Origin: Gammaproteobacteria bacterium UBA2810
Lineage (GTDB): Bacteria; Pseudomonadota; Gammaproteobacteria; Enterobacterales; Succinivibrionaceae
NCBI GenBank assembly: GCA_002351705.1
Contig: DEHC01000014.1
Span: forward strand, 1 to 46,111
DNA: 46,111 nt
Reading direction: 5' to 3'
Below the pieces are notes generated by a model. The model was not told where the DNA came from, did no database searches, and saw nothing but the letters and a program-made list of their open reading frames with translations. Below, in pieces: positions 15,968 to 22,896 of the stretch; within the stretch, counting starts at the first letter, position 1; each line of letters opens with the position of its first letter. Position numbers and translations under genes: made by a program.

Positions 15968-16771
15968 ATGAGAAACACCATGAGAAAACTCGCAGCGGCA
16001 CTCGCTGCAGGCGCACTGATATTCTCCGCCGGAGCGTTCGCGAAGGACGGTCATATCAAGGTCGGCGTCATCACCGGACCCGAGTTCCAGATCGCGGAGA
16101 CGGTAAAGCAGATCGCAAAGGAGAAATACTCCCTTGAGGTCGAGCTGGTGCCGTTCACCGAATACGTGCCGGTAAACGTCGCGCTCGAGAGCAAGGAGCT
16201 TGACGCGAACGCCATACAGCACTACCCGTACCTTGCCGAGCAGTCCAAGGACCGCGGCTGGACCGATCTTGTCGTAGTCGGCAACACCTTCGTCTACCCG
16301 ATGGCCGCATACTCCCACAAGATCAAGAGCCTCGAGGAGGTGAAGGACGGCATGACCGTCGCCATCCCTTCGGACAAGACCAATGAGGGAAGGGCCCTGC
16401 TCCTCCTCCAGGCCAAGGGCCTCATCACCCTGAAGAACCCGAAGGACCTCAACTCAAGCGTGCTTGACATCGTTGAGAACCCGAAGAACCTCAACATCAA
16501 GACCATTGACGGCAACCTCATCCCGAGAGCGCTCTCGCAGCTTGACTTCGCCGTCATCAACAACACCTTCGCCGGCCAGGGCGGGCTCACCATCGAGAAG
16601 GACGGCATCTTCGTCGAGGACGCTGACTCCCCGTACGTCAACATCATCGTCGCAAGGAAGGACAACGCCGAGGATCCGGACGTGAAGAACTTCGTGAAGG
16701 CCTACAACGACGAGCAGACCTACGAGGCAGCGAAGAAGCTCTTCGGCGAGGTTGTGAAGGGCTGGAAATAG
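15968..16771 (+). CDS. metQ: Methionine-binding protein MetQ (no lipobox)
   Basis: MetQ delivers methionine to MetNI from the periplasm. The 267-residue protein belongs to the NlpA/MetQ family: IKVGVITGPEFQI, then ELDANAIQHYPYL, then NEGRALLLLQAKGLI, then NNTFAGQGGL. AAGGAG precedes the ATG. The first 25 residues are a signal peptide ending in GAFA-K, with no cysteine, so it is predicted to be a soluble periplasmic protein cleaved by signal peptidase I. The E. coli protein is a lipoprotein, so anchoring differs here. It is the last gene of metNIQ. Confidence 0.95.
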   Translation: MRNTMRKLAAALAAGALIFSAGAFAKDGHIKVGVITGPEFQIAETVKQIAKEKYSLEVELVPFTEYVPVNVALESKELDANAIQHYPYLAEQSKDRGWTDLVVVGNTFVYPMAAYSHKIKSLEEVKDGMTVAIPSDKTNEGRALLLLQAKGLITLKNPKDLNSSVLDIVENPKNLNIKTIDGNLIPRALSQLDFAVINNTFAGQGGLTIEKDGIFVEDADSPYVNIIVARKDNAEDPDVKNFVKAYNDEQTYEAAKKLFGEVVKGWK

Positions 16772-16801
16772 TCCCTCTGCTCCAAAGAGCCTGAAATGAC
16801 G

Positions 16802-16834
16802 AAGGGCGCGGGATTTTCTCCTGCGCCCTTTTTT
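16802..16834 (+). terminator. Rho-independent terminator after metQ
   Basis: AAGGGCGCGGGA pairs with TCCTGCGCCCTT (one G-T pair) around a short T-rich loop and is followed by a T run ending at 16834. It sits between the convergent metQ and flgP genes. Confidence 0.88.
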
Positions 16835-16855
16835 GTCTGTCCGGGTAAATGCTTC

Positions 16856-17329
16856 TCAGAGCGAGTCGCGCATCCCCTCGAGGTCGTAGAGGGTCTTGGT
16901 GTTGAGCTCGAGCTCGGTCGCGTACATGTTGCTGTTAACCGGGTACTGCCTGATGACCCTCGCGCCGCGGATGATGCCGATGACCGAGGTCTTAAGCTCG
17001 TCCGACCTCTCGGTGAGGCGGCCTACTGTCGAGTTTCCGTCGATCTCGACGCCGTAGACCTGGGCGGTGAGCTCCTTATAGGCCTCAAGCTTCGAGACGT
17101 TCATCGCCTGCAGCACCTTCTCGTCGCGGGTCGGCCCCTTCTGGATATTGATGAGGCCGTAGCCCACCGCGTGGAGGACCGGATAGTTCTCCGGCTGATC
17201 GCCGCCGTAGGTGATGACCTCCTCGCCGCCGAAGAATGACTTCACGCTCTGGCAGGAGGCAAGGAGCGGGAGCGAGGCGGCGAGCGCCAGGGCTGCGGCG
17301 GCCGCCGCTATATTCCTTATCTTAGTCAT
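16856..17329 (-). CDS. flgP: Outer-membrane flagellar lipoprotein FlgP
   Basis: FlgP is a lipoprotein that in Vibrio and related bacteria forms a basal disk or supports the outer-membrane part of a sheathed or high-torque flagellum. The start was placed at ATG 17329, giving 157 residues and a clear lipoprotein signal with LLAS-C26. The mature part has the LPP20-type domain (YPVLHAVGYGLINIQKG, then AMNVSKLEAYKELTAQVYG, then GIIRGARVIRQYP). The start overlaps the end of flgO by eight bases, so the two form an operon. This identification depends partly on the flgO/flgT context. Confidence 0.88.
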   Translation of the reverse strand: MTKIRNIAAAAAALALAASLPLLASCQSVKSFFGGEEVITYGGDQPENYPVLHAVGYGLINIQKGPTRDEKVLQAMNVSKLEAYKELTAQVYGVEIDGNSTVGRLTERSDELKTSVIGIIRGARVIRQYPVNSNMYATELELNTKTLYDLEGMRDSL

Positions 17330-18179
17330 CGCCGAACCTCCACCACTTCTTCTGCTTCCTGAACTCCTCAACCGAATTGTTCTCCCTTATGACAAGTCCG
17401 TTTCCGTCAGCCGCGACCTGCTTCGGGGGAAGGCAGCCGCTCTGGCAGACGGGACCCTTGCCCGGGGTCACGTTCTGCCCCTGAGCTGCGGTGCGTGCGC
17501 CTGAGCCCTTCGCGCTGCCCTTCCCGGAGTATGAGCTGCCCGATCGCGCGGATGATGTCGTGCTGCCCGCCTTACCGGAGGAGCCGGACGCCGAGTGCTC
17601 GACATAGGCCTCATACGGCGCGTACTTGTAGGGGATGAAGCCGATGGCCGTCGCCTCGACGCTCCTCGTCCTGAAGCTCTCGATCCTCGCGTTCACCACA
17701 TAGCCCTTGCTGTTTCTCTGTATGGTGCCGGCGAGGACGCGGGACGCGGGGAACTTACTCGCGAGCTTCGCGAAGTCGCGGCTGTAGACCATGTCGCCCT
17801 GCGGCGTGACCGAGACATTGCCGGTCATGTGGAAGTCAGCGACCGGCTCGCCGCGGCGGTGCATCTCGTGGATGAAGTCCTCCTGTATGGCCCGCGAGAG
17901 CCTCGTGGTGCCGCGCATGTCGTCAAGGTTGACGAAGGTCGCGATGATGAGCTGGTCGGGCTTCTCGGTGGTCTTCACGCGGGTCCTCACGAGGTCCTCC
18001 GCCATATCGGACACAATCCTGTTGAGCTCGAGGCCGGAGGTCTTCTGCTCGTCGTAGAAAGGCTCGATCCGGTACCCGTCAATGCGCGGGTTGGCCGAAT
18101 TCTCCGGCCGGGAGGCAGTCGCCTGGCAGCCGGCGGCCAGTGCTCCCAGTATAATCAGTGACAGACAGCGCTTCAGCAT
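17322..18179 (-). CDS. flgO: Flagellar outer-membrane lipoprotein FlgO (extended C-terminus)
   Basis: FlgO is an outer-membrane lipoprotein needed for stable flagella in Vibrio. The signal ends in LAAGC with the lipidated C18. Residues about 50-185 are the FlgO domain (LNRIVSDMAEDLV, then LIIATFVNLDD, then FHMTGNVSVTPQGDMVYSRDF, then ASRVLAGTIQRNSKGYVVNARI). At 285 residues it is longer than usual because of a Ser/Gly/Lys-rich segment (about 198-240), a CxxxC pair and a charged tail ending KKWWRFGDD. It is transcribed from a sigma-54-like promoter divergent from flgT. Confidence 0.87.
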   Translation of the reverse strand: MLKRCLSLIILGALAAGCQATASRPENSANPRIDGYRIEPFYDEQKTSGLELNRIVSDMAEDLVRTRVKTTEKPDQLIIATFVNLDDMRGTTRLSRAIQEDFIHEMHRRGEPVADFHMTGNVSVTPQGDMVYSRDFAKLASKFPASRVLAGTIQRNSKGYVVNARIESFRTRSVEATAIGFIPYKYAPYEAYVEHSASGSSGKAGSTTSSARSGSSYSGKGSAKGSGARTAAQGQNVTPGKGPVCQSGCLPPKQVAADGNGLVIRENNSVEEFRKQKKWWRFGDD

Positions 18180-18229
18180 AATCCCCCCGGATTGCGAAAT
18201 CTCTTGAATTTATATTTTACGCATGTCTG

Positions 18230-18245
18230 TGCAAAAAATCTGCCA
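18230..18245 (-). promoter_or_regulatory. Sigma-54 (RpoN) promoter of flgOP
   Basis: The minus strand reads TGGCAG-ATTTT-TTGCA, a near-perfect sigma-54 match (one -24 mismatch) with exact spacing and a T-rich spacer. The predicted start gives a leader of about 40 bases before flgO. Confidence 0.78.
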
Positions 18246-18273
18246 TCATGGTGACAGATATCCGGCAGCACTC

Positions 18274-18289
18274 CGGCACGCCGTTTGCT
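18274..18289 (+). promoter_or_regulatory. Sigma-54 (RpoN) promoter of flgT
   Basis: The plus strand reads CGGCAC-GCCGT-TTGCT, matching the consensus except for the first base. It is back to back with the flgO element, 28 bases away. The predicted leader to flgT is about 68 bases. Confidence 0.75.
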
Positions 18290-18367
18290 GTAAAGGAAAT
18301 ATTGCCTGAGAGGCGCCGCAAATCACAGGGGCCTGATGGAGTAAAATTCAGGAAAAAGAGGAATGAC

Positions 18368-19543
18368 ATGATGAAGAAAAGCGTAATCGCCGCATCGCTC
18401 ATCGCGCTGCTTTCAGCTCCTGCGACGGCGCTCCAGGTCGAGGTGACAGGCACGGCTCCCGTAATCTCCGAGAACTACGAGGCTGCGAGGACCCGCGCCA
18501 TCGAGGACGGCCTCAGGCAGGCCCTCCGCGAGACCGGCGGAACGCTCTCTGCCGCCTCGGAGATGGCGGAGAAGTACCGCCCCGGCATGCCCGTCGCGGG
18601 GAAAGGCGACATCAGATCATTCCGCCTCACCGAGGAGCGGCGCAGCCAGAAGAGGGTGAAGGTCACCATGCGCGTCTTCCTCACGCCCCACAAGGCAGGC
18701 TGCCGGAGGGGCACCTACGCGAAGTCAATAGTCACCGCGAAGTTCAGCTACGGCGGGGAGGACGTGCTGCAGGCGACGGCCGGGCAGCTTGACGGCCTCA
18801 ATACCGTCATCACCGAGCGCCTCACCGAGAAGCTCGGCGAGGACCGGACCTACCTTGCCGCCCTCCCCTGGGTTGACGCGGACCTGGGTCTCGGCAGCAC
18901 CGCGGTCACGAGGGACAATATAAGGACAGGCGTCAGGGACCGGGGCGCCGAGGTGAGGTACCTCGCCGAGCAGAGCGACAGTCAGTATGTCGCGGCTGCC
19001 GTGATAGAGGATCTCTCGCTTCTCCCGCCGGAGGGGAACTTCATCACGAAAAACTTCAATGATCCGGTGAGGAACTTCTCCGTGACGCTCTCGCTCTACG
19101 ACGGCCTCACCGGGCAGCAGGTCCTCAGGAGACGCTACAGCGAGCAGGCCCTGTGGGAGGACAGCGGAGCGCCGCTCAGCGCCTCGAACCCCAAGTTCTG
19201 GGCGGGCGAGTACGGGCGCAAGCTGGACTCGCTCCTCGACTCGATGGCGCAGGACATCAGGCTCTACACCATGTGCCGGAGCCCCGCGGGGAGGATCGTG
19301 GCGGTTGACGGAGTGCTCTACCACATCAACCTCGGCTCCCTGAACGGCATCAGGAAAGGCGACCGCTTCGAGATCAGGCACCTCTCCGACTTCACCGGGA
19401 AGGGCGAGCTCCCCCGTAAGAGAAGCTTCCCGAGCGGGACGTTCATGAAGGCAGTGCAGGTCGAGGAGGACGGAGCAATACTCCGCGCCGAGGGACAGCC
19501 CTCGGAGAGCATACAGATCGGGGACCTCGCGATACTCCAGTAA
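18368..19543 (+). CDS. flgT: Flagellar H-ring protein FlgT
   Basis: FlgT is a periplasmic protein that builds the H-ring around the LP ring in Vibrio/Aeromonas-type flagella and helps recruit stator components. The start at ATG 18368 (MMKKSVIAAS) was chosen because AGAGG lies at correct spacing and a signal peptide ends at ATA-L (residue 21-22). The mature protein of about 370 residues has an N-terminal domain (AARTRAIEDGLRQALRETGG), a middle domain and a C-terminal beta-rich domain (LNGIRKGDRFEIRH). C112 and C303 may form a disulfide, as in the family. It is divergent from flgOP. Confidence 0.9.
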   Translation: MMKKSVIAASLIALLSAPATALQVEVTGTAPVISENYEAARTRAIEDGLRQALRETGGTLSAASEMAEKYRPGMPVAGKGDIRSFRLTEERRSQKRVKVTMRVFLTPHKAGCRRGTYAKSIVTAKFSYGGEDVLQATAGQLDGLNTVITERLTEKLGEDRTYLAALPWVDADLGLGSTAVTRDNIRTGVRDRGAEVRYLAEQSDSQYVAAAVIEDLSLLPPEGNFITKNFNDPVRNFSVTLSLYDGLTGQQVLRRRYSEQALWEDSGAPLSASNPKFWAGEYGRKLDSLLDSMAQDIRLYTMCRSPAGRIVAVDGVLYHINLGSLNGIRKGDRFEIRHLSDFTGKGELPRKRSFPSGTFMKAVQVEEDGAILRAEGQPSESIQIGDLAILQ

Positions 19544-19578
19544 TAAGAAAAGAAAGGAAACCAGAGCAGAAGAAGAAC

Positions 19579-19604
19579 AAAGGCCGCTTGATGCGGCCTT
19601 TTTC
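19579..19604 (+). terminator. Rho-independent terminator after flgT
   Basis: AAAGGCCGC (19579-19587), loop TTGAT and GCGGCCTTT followed by further T residues form a classic terminator 35 bases past the flgT stop. Because both arms carry A/T runs it may also serve the convergent WYL gene. Confidence 0.9.
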
Positions 19605-19661
19605 ATTTCCTGAAATCAGAAAGACGCGGCATGCAGCCGCAGCCTCAGCAATGCGCCTGAA

Positions 19662-20702
19662 TTACGGAAGGACATTGTCAATTCCTGCAGTCCTCTCGGC
19701 CCAGTTCTCCGGCTTGATGACCTCGACGTGGCTGCCCCACTTCTGGAGGAACCAGTACATCTCGGCCCAGCCGCCCGCCTTGAAGCTTACCGTCAGGGTT
19801 CCGTCGTTGTTCTCGCGGAGCTTCTGCCCTGCATGGAAATGGAACTCCTTGGCGCGCTTCGCGGCGAACTGATCGAACTTCCACTCGACCTCGAACGGCT
19901 CCTCATGGAAGATGCCGAAGTCGTTCTTGGTGTAGTTCTCGACGCCCTTGTCCTGAGGATTCGAGATGAAGAAGTCATCGGTCATTGCCGTCTTCGACAT
20001 GCGGTCGATGCGGTAGTAGTGGGGAGCGTCCTCCTGGCCCTCGGGCTGCTGCACTCCCTCGGGATAGTGCTTGCGGGCAACGAGGTAGGCGCGCTGGTCG
20101 TTGTAGATGACGCCGACCGGCTCGAGGCGGAGCCCCTGCTCGAGGCCGTCGTCGCTCGTGCGGCGGTAGTCGGTCTCCAGGACGCGGTTGCCGCGGACGG
20201 CCTCCTCAATCGCGGTGATGACGTCATCATCGGTCTTGACCTCAGGCCCTGCGTGCTTCTTGACCGCAACTGCGTTCTTGTCGCGGGCGAGATCCTTGAA
20301 GACCTCGGTGTCGTGCGCAAGCCCGGCGAGCTTGAGCTGGGTGCAGTAGGTGCGGATCCGGCTGATGACGTTGCGCAGGCGGTTCGCGTCGCGCGAGTTG
20401 CCGTTTGCGGTGACCTGCTCGTAGACGCGGTCAAGGACCTCTAGATCCTCGCGCGAGAAGTCAACGAGCAGCGACTTCTTGAGCACCGGAACCAGAGAGA
20501 AGTACTTGAACCTGCCGCGGCGCGTCATGATGAGCGCGTCGGGGAAATACTCCCTGACGTCATCAATCCAGCGCTGCACCGAACGGAAATCCTTCTTGAA
20601 CACGTCCATCAGATCGCTGAAGGATACTCCCTCAGGATGCGCCTGAAGGAAATATATGAGATCAAGGATCTCCAGCTTGCTTATTCTGTTGCGTCCTGCC
20701 AT
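19662..20702 (-). CDS. WYL-domain transcriptional regulator
   Basis: This 346-residue protein is a predicted DNA-binding regulator whose WYL domain senses a ligand, often a nucleic acid or nucleotide. ATG 20702 (MAGRNRISKLEILDLIYFLQ) was chosen over the longer open frame because GGTGGGA precedes it. Residues about 5-75 form a winged-helix domain with a recognition-helix-like DFRSVQRWIDDVREYF. The WYL-type core follows at about 180-260 (DYRRTSD, then LEPVGVIYNDQRAYLVARKHY, then YYRIDRM). A C-terminal WCX-like region ends with GGWAEMYWFLQKWGSHVEVI. No neighbouring target operon is evident, so the regulated genes are unknown. Confidence 0.82.
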   Translation of the reverse strand: MAGRNRISKLEILDLIYFLQAHPEGVSFSDLMDVFKKDFRSVQRWIDDVREYFPDALIMTRRGRFKYFSLVPVLKKSLLVDFSREDLEVLDRVYEQVTANGNSRDANRLRNVISRIRTYCTQLKLAGLAHDTEVFKDLARDKNAVAVKKHAGPEVKTDDDVITAIEEAVRGNRVLETDYRRTSDDGLEQGLRLEPVGVIYNDQRAYLVARKHYPEGVQQPEGQEDAPHYYRIDRMSKTAMTDDFFISNPQDKGVENYTKNDFGIFHEEPFEVEWKFDQFAAKRAKEFHFHAGQKLRENNDGTLTVSFKAGGWAEMYWFLQKWGSHVEVIKPENWAERTAGIDNVLP

Positions 20703-21206
20703 ATCCCACCCCCATGGAAAACGTCCCGCCCGGCATGCTTTTATTATTGTTCGGTCAAAGTTACTGGCGGGGACGTAAATGATACAGTATACGTTTTTTT
20801 GGTATTGTTCAATTATATGATTTTGACGGAAAATGTAAACTATTTCAAGTATATAGGGCAAAAGAAAAAACCACCCCGAAGTGCGGTTCCGGGAGGTGCC
20901 CGAGGCTGTGCTGTGCTCTGCTCAGAATCTGACCGGTAAAACAAACGTCTCTGACGATATTAGGGGATGGGGTGCCCTTTCTCTCCAAAGAGGCACGTCA
21001 GAAAAACAATGAAAATGTCAGATTTGTGCTACAGGTGACAAAATCCGGCAACTGATTCCCTGGTCTTTCCTGCGGCACGGACCGGGGGCGGAGGGTGCGC
21101 CGGAGGAGGCACAGGAGAAGATTCTAATCTGCCGGCGGCCTCTTCATAAGGAATTTCTGCCGGGAAACCGTACCCGATCACGAAAAGCGTGAAAACGCGC
21201 GGCAGG
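20703..21206. other. Long intergenic region between the WYL gene and tag, with nested hairpin
   Basis: About 500 bases without a convincing gene. 20760-20870 is AT-rich and would hold the WYL promoter. 20872-20910 contains an imperfect hairpin (CACC-t-CCCGGAA with TTCGGGGTGG on the minus strand) followed by TTTTTT, a possible minus-strand terminator about 300 bases past tag. At 20950-21002 TCTGACG pairs with CGTCAGA and encloses a second hairpin, GTGCC-c-TTT/AAA-ga-GGCAC (20972-20996), with a purine-rich bulge. A non-coding RNA is possible but unproven. Confidence 0.4.
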
Positions 21207-21842
21207 TCACACGGAGGGAAGCTCTGACATGATCTTGCAGGGGCAGCCCTCCAGGTGGTCGTCGGTGACGCCTGCTGCCTGGAGGAAGGAGTAGATGATC
21301 ACCGGGCCGCAGAAGACAAAGCCGCGGCGTCTGAGATCCGCGCTCACGGTGTGAGAGAGATCATCCTCCGCCGGAATCTCTGAAAGCCCCCGGGGATGGT
21401 GCACGATCCTCCTCCCTCCCGTGAAATGCCAGACATAGCTCTCAAACGTCCGGAACTCACCGCCCGAGAGGAGCCTCACGAGCGCCTCCGCGTTTTTCCG
21501 GATCGCCATGACCTTTTGCCTGTTCCTGATGATGCCCGGGTTCTGCATGGCAGCGGCGAGCTCAGCCTCAGACATCTGCAGAATCGCCTCCGGCGAGAAG
21601 CCATGGAACACCCGGCGGTACTCCTTCTCCTTCCTCAGAATCGTAAGCCAGGAGAGCCCCGCCTGCTGCCCCTCAAGGCAGAGCAGTGCGAAAAGCTCAG
21701 TGTCATCATGCACGGGGCGGCACCACCTCGTGTCGTGGTAGGAAAGAGCGAGCGGATCGCCCTTCCCCCAGGCTGCGCAGAGGCTCCGCACCTCAGCCTC
21801 ATCAGGCAGCTTTTCCTGCTCTGCGTCATGCTCTCCTGACAT
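21207..21842 (-). CDS. tag: DNA-3-methyladenine glycosylase I (Tag)
   Basis: Tag removes 3-methyladenine from alkylated DNA and starts base-excision repair. The 211-residue protein has the family's zinc ligands C22 and H36 near the N-terminus (YHDTRWCRP) and H196-x3-C200 near the C-terminus (DDHLEGC). The core motif LEGQQAGLSWLTIL contains E57, which corresponds to the base-recognition Glu of E. coli Tag. Also present are NPGIIRNRQKVMAIRKNA and RRRGFVFCGPVIIYSFLQAAG. It appears to stand alone between the WYL and rubrerythrin genes. Confidence 0.93.
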   Translation of the reverse strand: MSGEHDAEQEKLPDEAEVRSLCAAWGKGDPLALSYHDTRWCRPVHDDTELFALLCLEGQQAGLSWLTILRKEKEYRRVFHGFSPEAILQMSEAELAAAMQNPGIIRNRQKVMAIRKNAEALVRLLSGGEFRTFESYVWHFTGGRRIVHHPRGLSEIPAEDDLSHTVSADLRRRGFVFCGPVIIYSFLQAAGVTDDHLEGCPCKIMSELPSV

Positions 21843-21886
21843 CGGCTCTCACCCTTTAACAGCTCGCAAAATCTTTTTCCGGAAAC

Positions 21887-21915
21887 AAAAAAGGCGGTGA
21901 GGAATGCCCACCGCC
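21887..21915 (-). terminator. Rho-independent terminator after rubrerythrin
   Basis: GGCGGTG (21893-21899) and CACCGCC (21909-21915) form a stem followed on the minus strand by six T. It lies about 50 bases past the rubrerythrin stop. Confidence 0.85.
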
Positions 21916-21966
21916 ATGCGGATCATCCGAAAAAGCAGGACTTCAGCCCTGCTCCGTCAGGGATGA

Positions 21967-22614
21967 TTAATAGTTCTCCTCGCGGAGCTCGAAGAAGCTC
22001 TGCGGATGAGCGCAGACCGGGCAGATGTCCGGAGCCTTGGTGCCGACAACAATGTGTCCGCAGTTGCGGCACTCCCAGACCTTGACCTCGCTCTTCTCGA
22101 AGACCTTCTTTGCCTCGACGTTGGAGAGCAGCTTGCGGTAGCGCTCCTCGTGGGTCTTCTCGATTGCAGCTACGCCGCGGAACTTCTCGGCGAGGACGTG
22201 GAAGCCCTCTGCGTCAGCGGTCTTGGCGAAGCCGTCATACATGTCGGTCCACTCGTAGTTCTCGCCCTCAGCGGCAGCCTTCAGGTTCTCCGCGGTAGAG
22301 CCGATTCCGCCGAGCTCCTTGAACCAGAGCTTGGCATGCTCCTTCTCGTTCTCGGCGGTCTTGAGGAAGAGGGCCGCAATCTGCTCGAAGCCTTCCTTCT
22401 TGGCCTTGGAGGCAAAATAGGTGTACTTGTTGCGGGCCTGGGACTCACCGGCGAAGGCAGCCTCAAGGTTCTTCTCGGTCTGGGTTCCCTTGTACGGGTT
22501 GCCGGTGAAGAGCTCAAGCTTGTCGCCCTTTACGTGGCAGACCGGGCACTCCGGGGTCTCGCCGTCCTTTACCTCAAAAACCTTGCCGCATACCTTGCAC
22601 TTGTAAAAAGCCAT
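21967..22614 (-). CDS. rbr: Rubrerythrin with rubredoxin-like domains at both ends
   Basis: Rubrerythrin is a cytoplasmic non-haem di-iron peroxidase that detoxifies hydrogen peroxide in anaerobes. The central ferritin-like domain (about 45-165) has the carboxylate ligands in AGESQARNKYTYFA, ENEKEHAKLWF and EKTHEERYRKLL. The C-terminus is a rubredoxin domain with C182, C185, C198 and C201. Unusually, the N-terminus also carries a two-CxxC iron- or zinc-binding module (C6, C9, C23, C26). At 215 residues it is longer than the common 190-residue type. It is monocistronic, with its own terminator. Confidence 0.94.
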   Translation of the reverse strand: MAFYKCKVCGKVFEVKDGETPECPVCHVKGDKLELFTGNPYKGTQTEKNLEAAFAGESQARNKYTYFASKAKKEGFEQIAALFLKTAENEKEHAKLWFKELGGIGSTAENLKAAAEGENYEWTDMYDGFAKTADAEGFHVLAEKFRGVAAIEKTHEERYRKLLSNVEAKKVFEKSEVKVWECRNCGHIVVGTKAPDICPVCAHPQSFFELREENY

Positions 22615-22791
22615 CGATTAACTCCTTTTGTGGCCGGACGGGGGGTTCTCAGACAACGGGCAGATGCCCTTCCCGAGCCTCCGCATTTTCCGGAGGCACC
22701 CGAGGCGCACGCTGAACAGGAAACTCTCAAAACGGGACTGCGGGAGACCCTCCGTCGCGGCCGTATACGCCCCGGCACATCCCTGAAAATC

Positions 22792-22820
22792 ATTATATGG
22801 GCTGCTGCCGCGGCTGCCAG
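22792..22820 (-). promoter_or_regulatory. Candidate sigma-70 promoter of rubrerythrin
   Basis: On the minus strand CTGGCA (22815-22820), a 17-base spacer and TATAAT (22792-22797) form a fair promoter about 180 bases before the rubrerythrin ATG. The long leader shows no obvious known riboswitch. Confidence 0.5.
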
Positions 22821-22896
22821 CCGGTGAAAATGCAATATTTTAAAAAGCGGCCAGCAGTCACAAAAAAGGCGAGTTGTACCTTACTTTTAACTGCCG

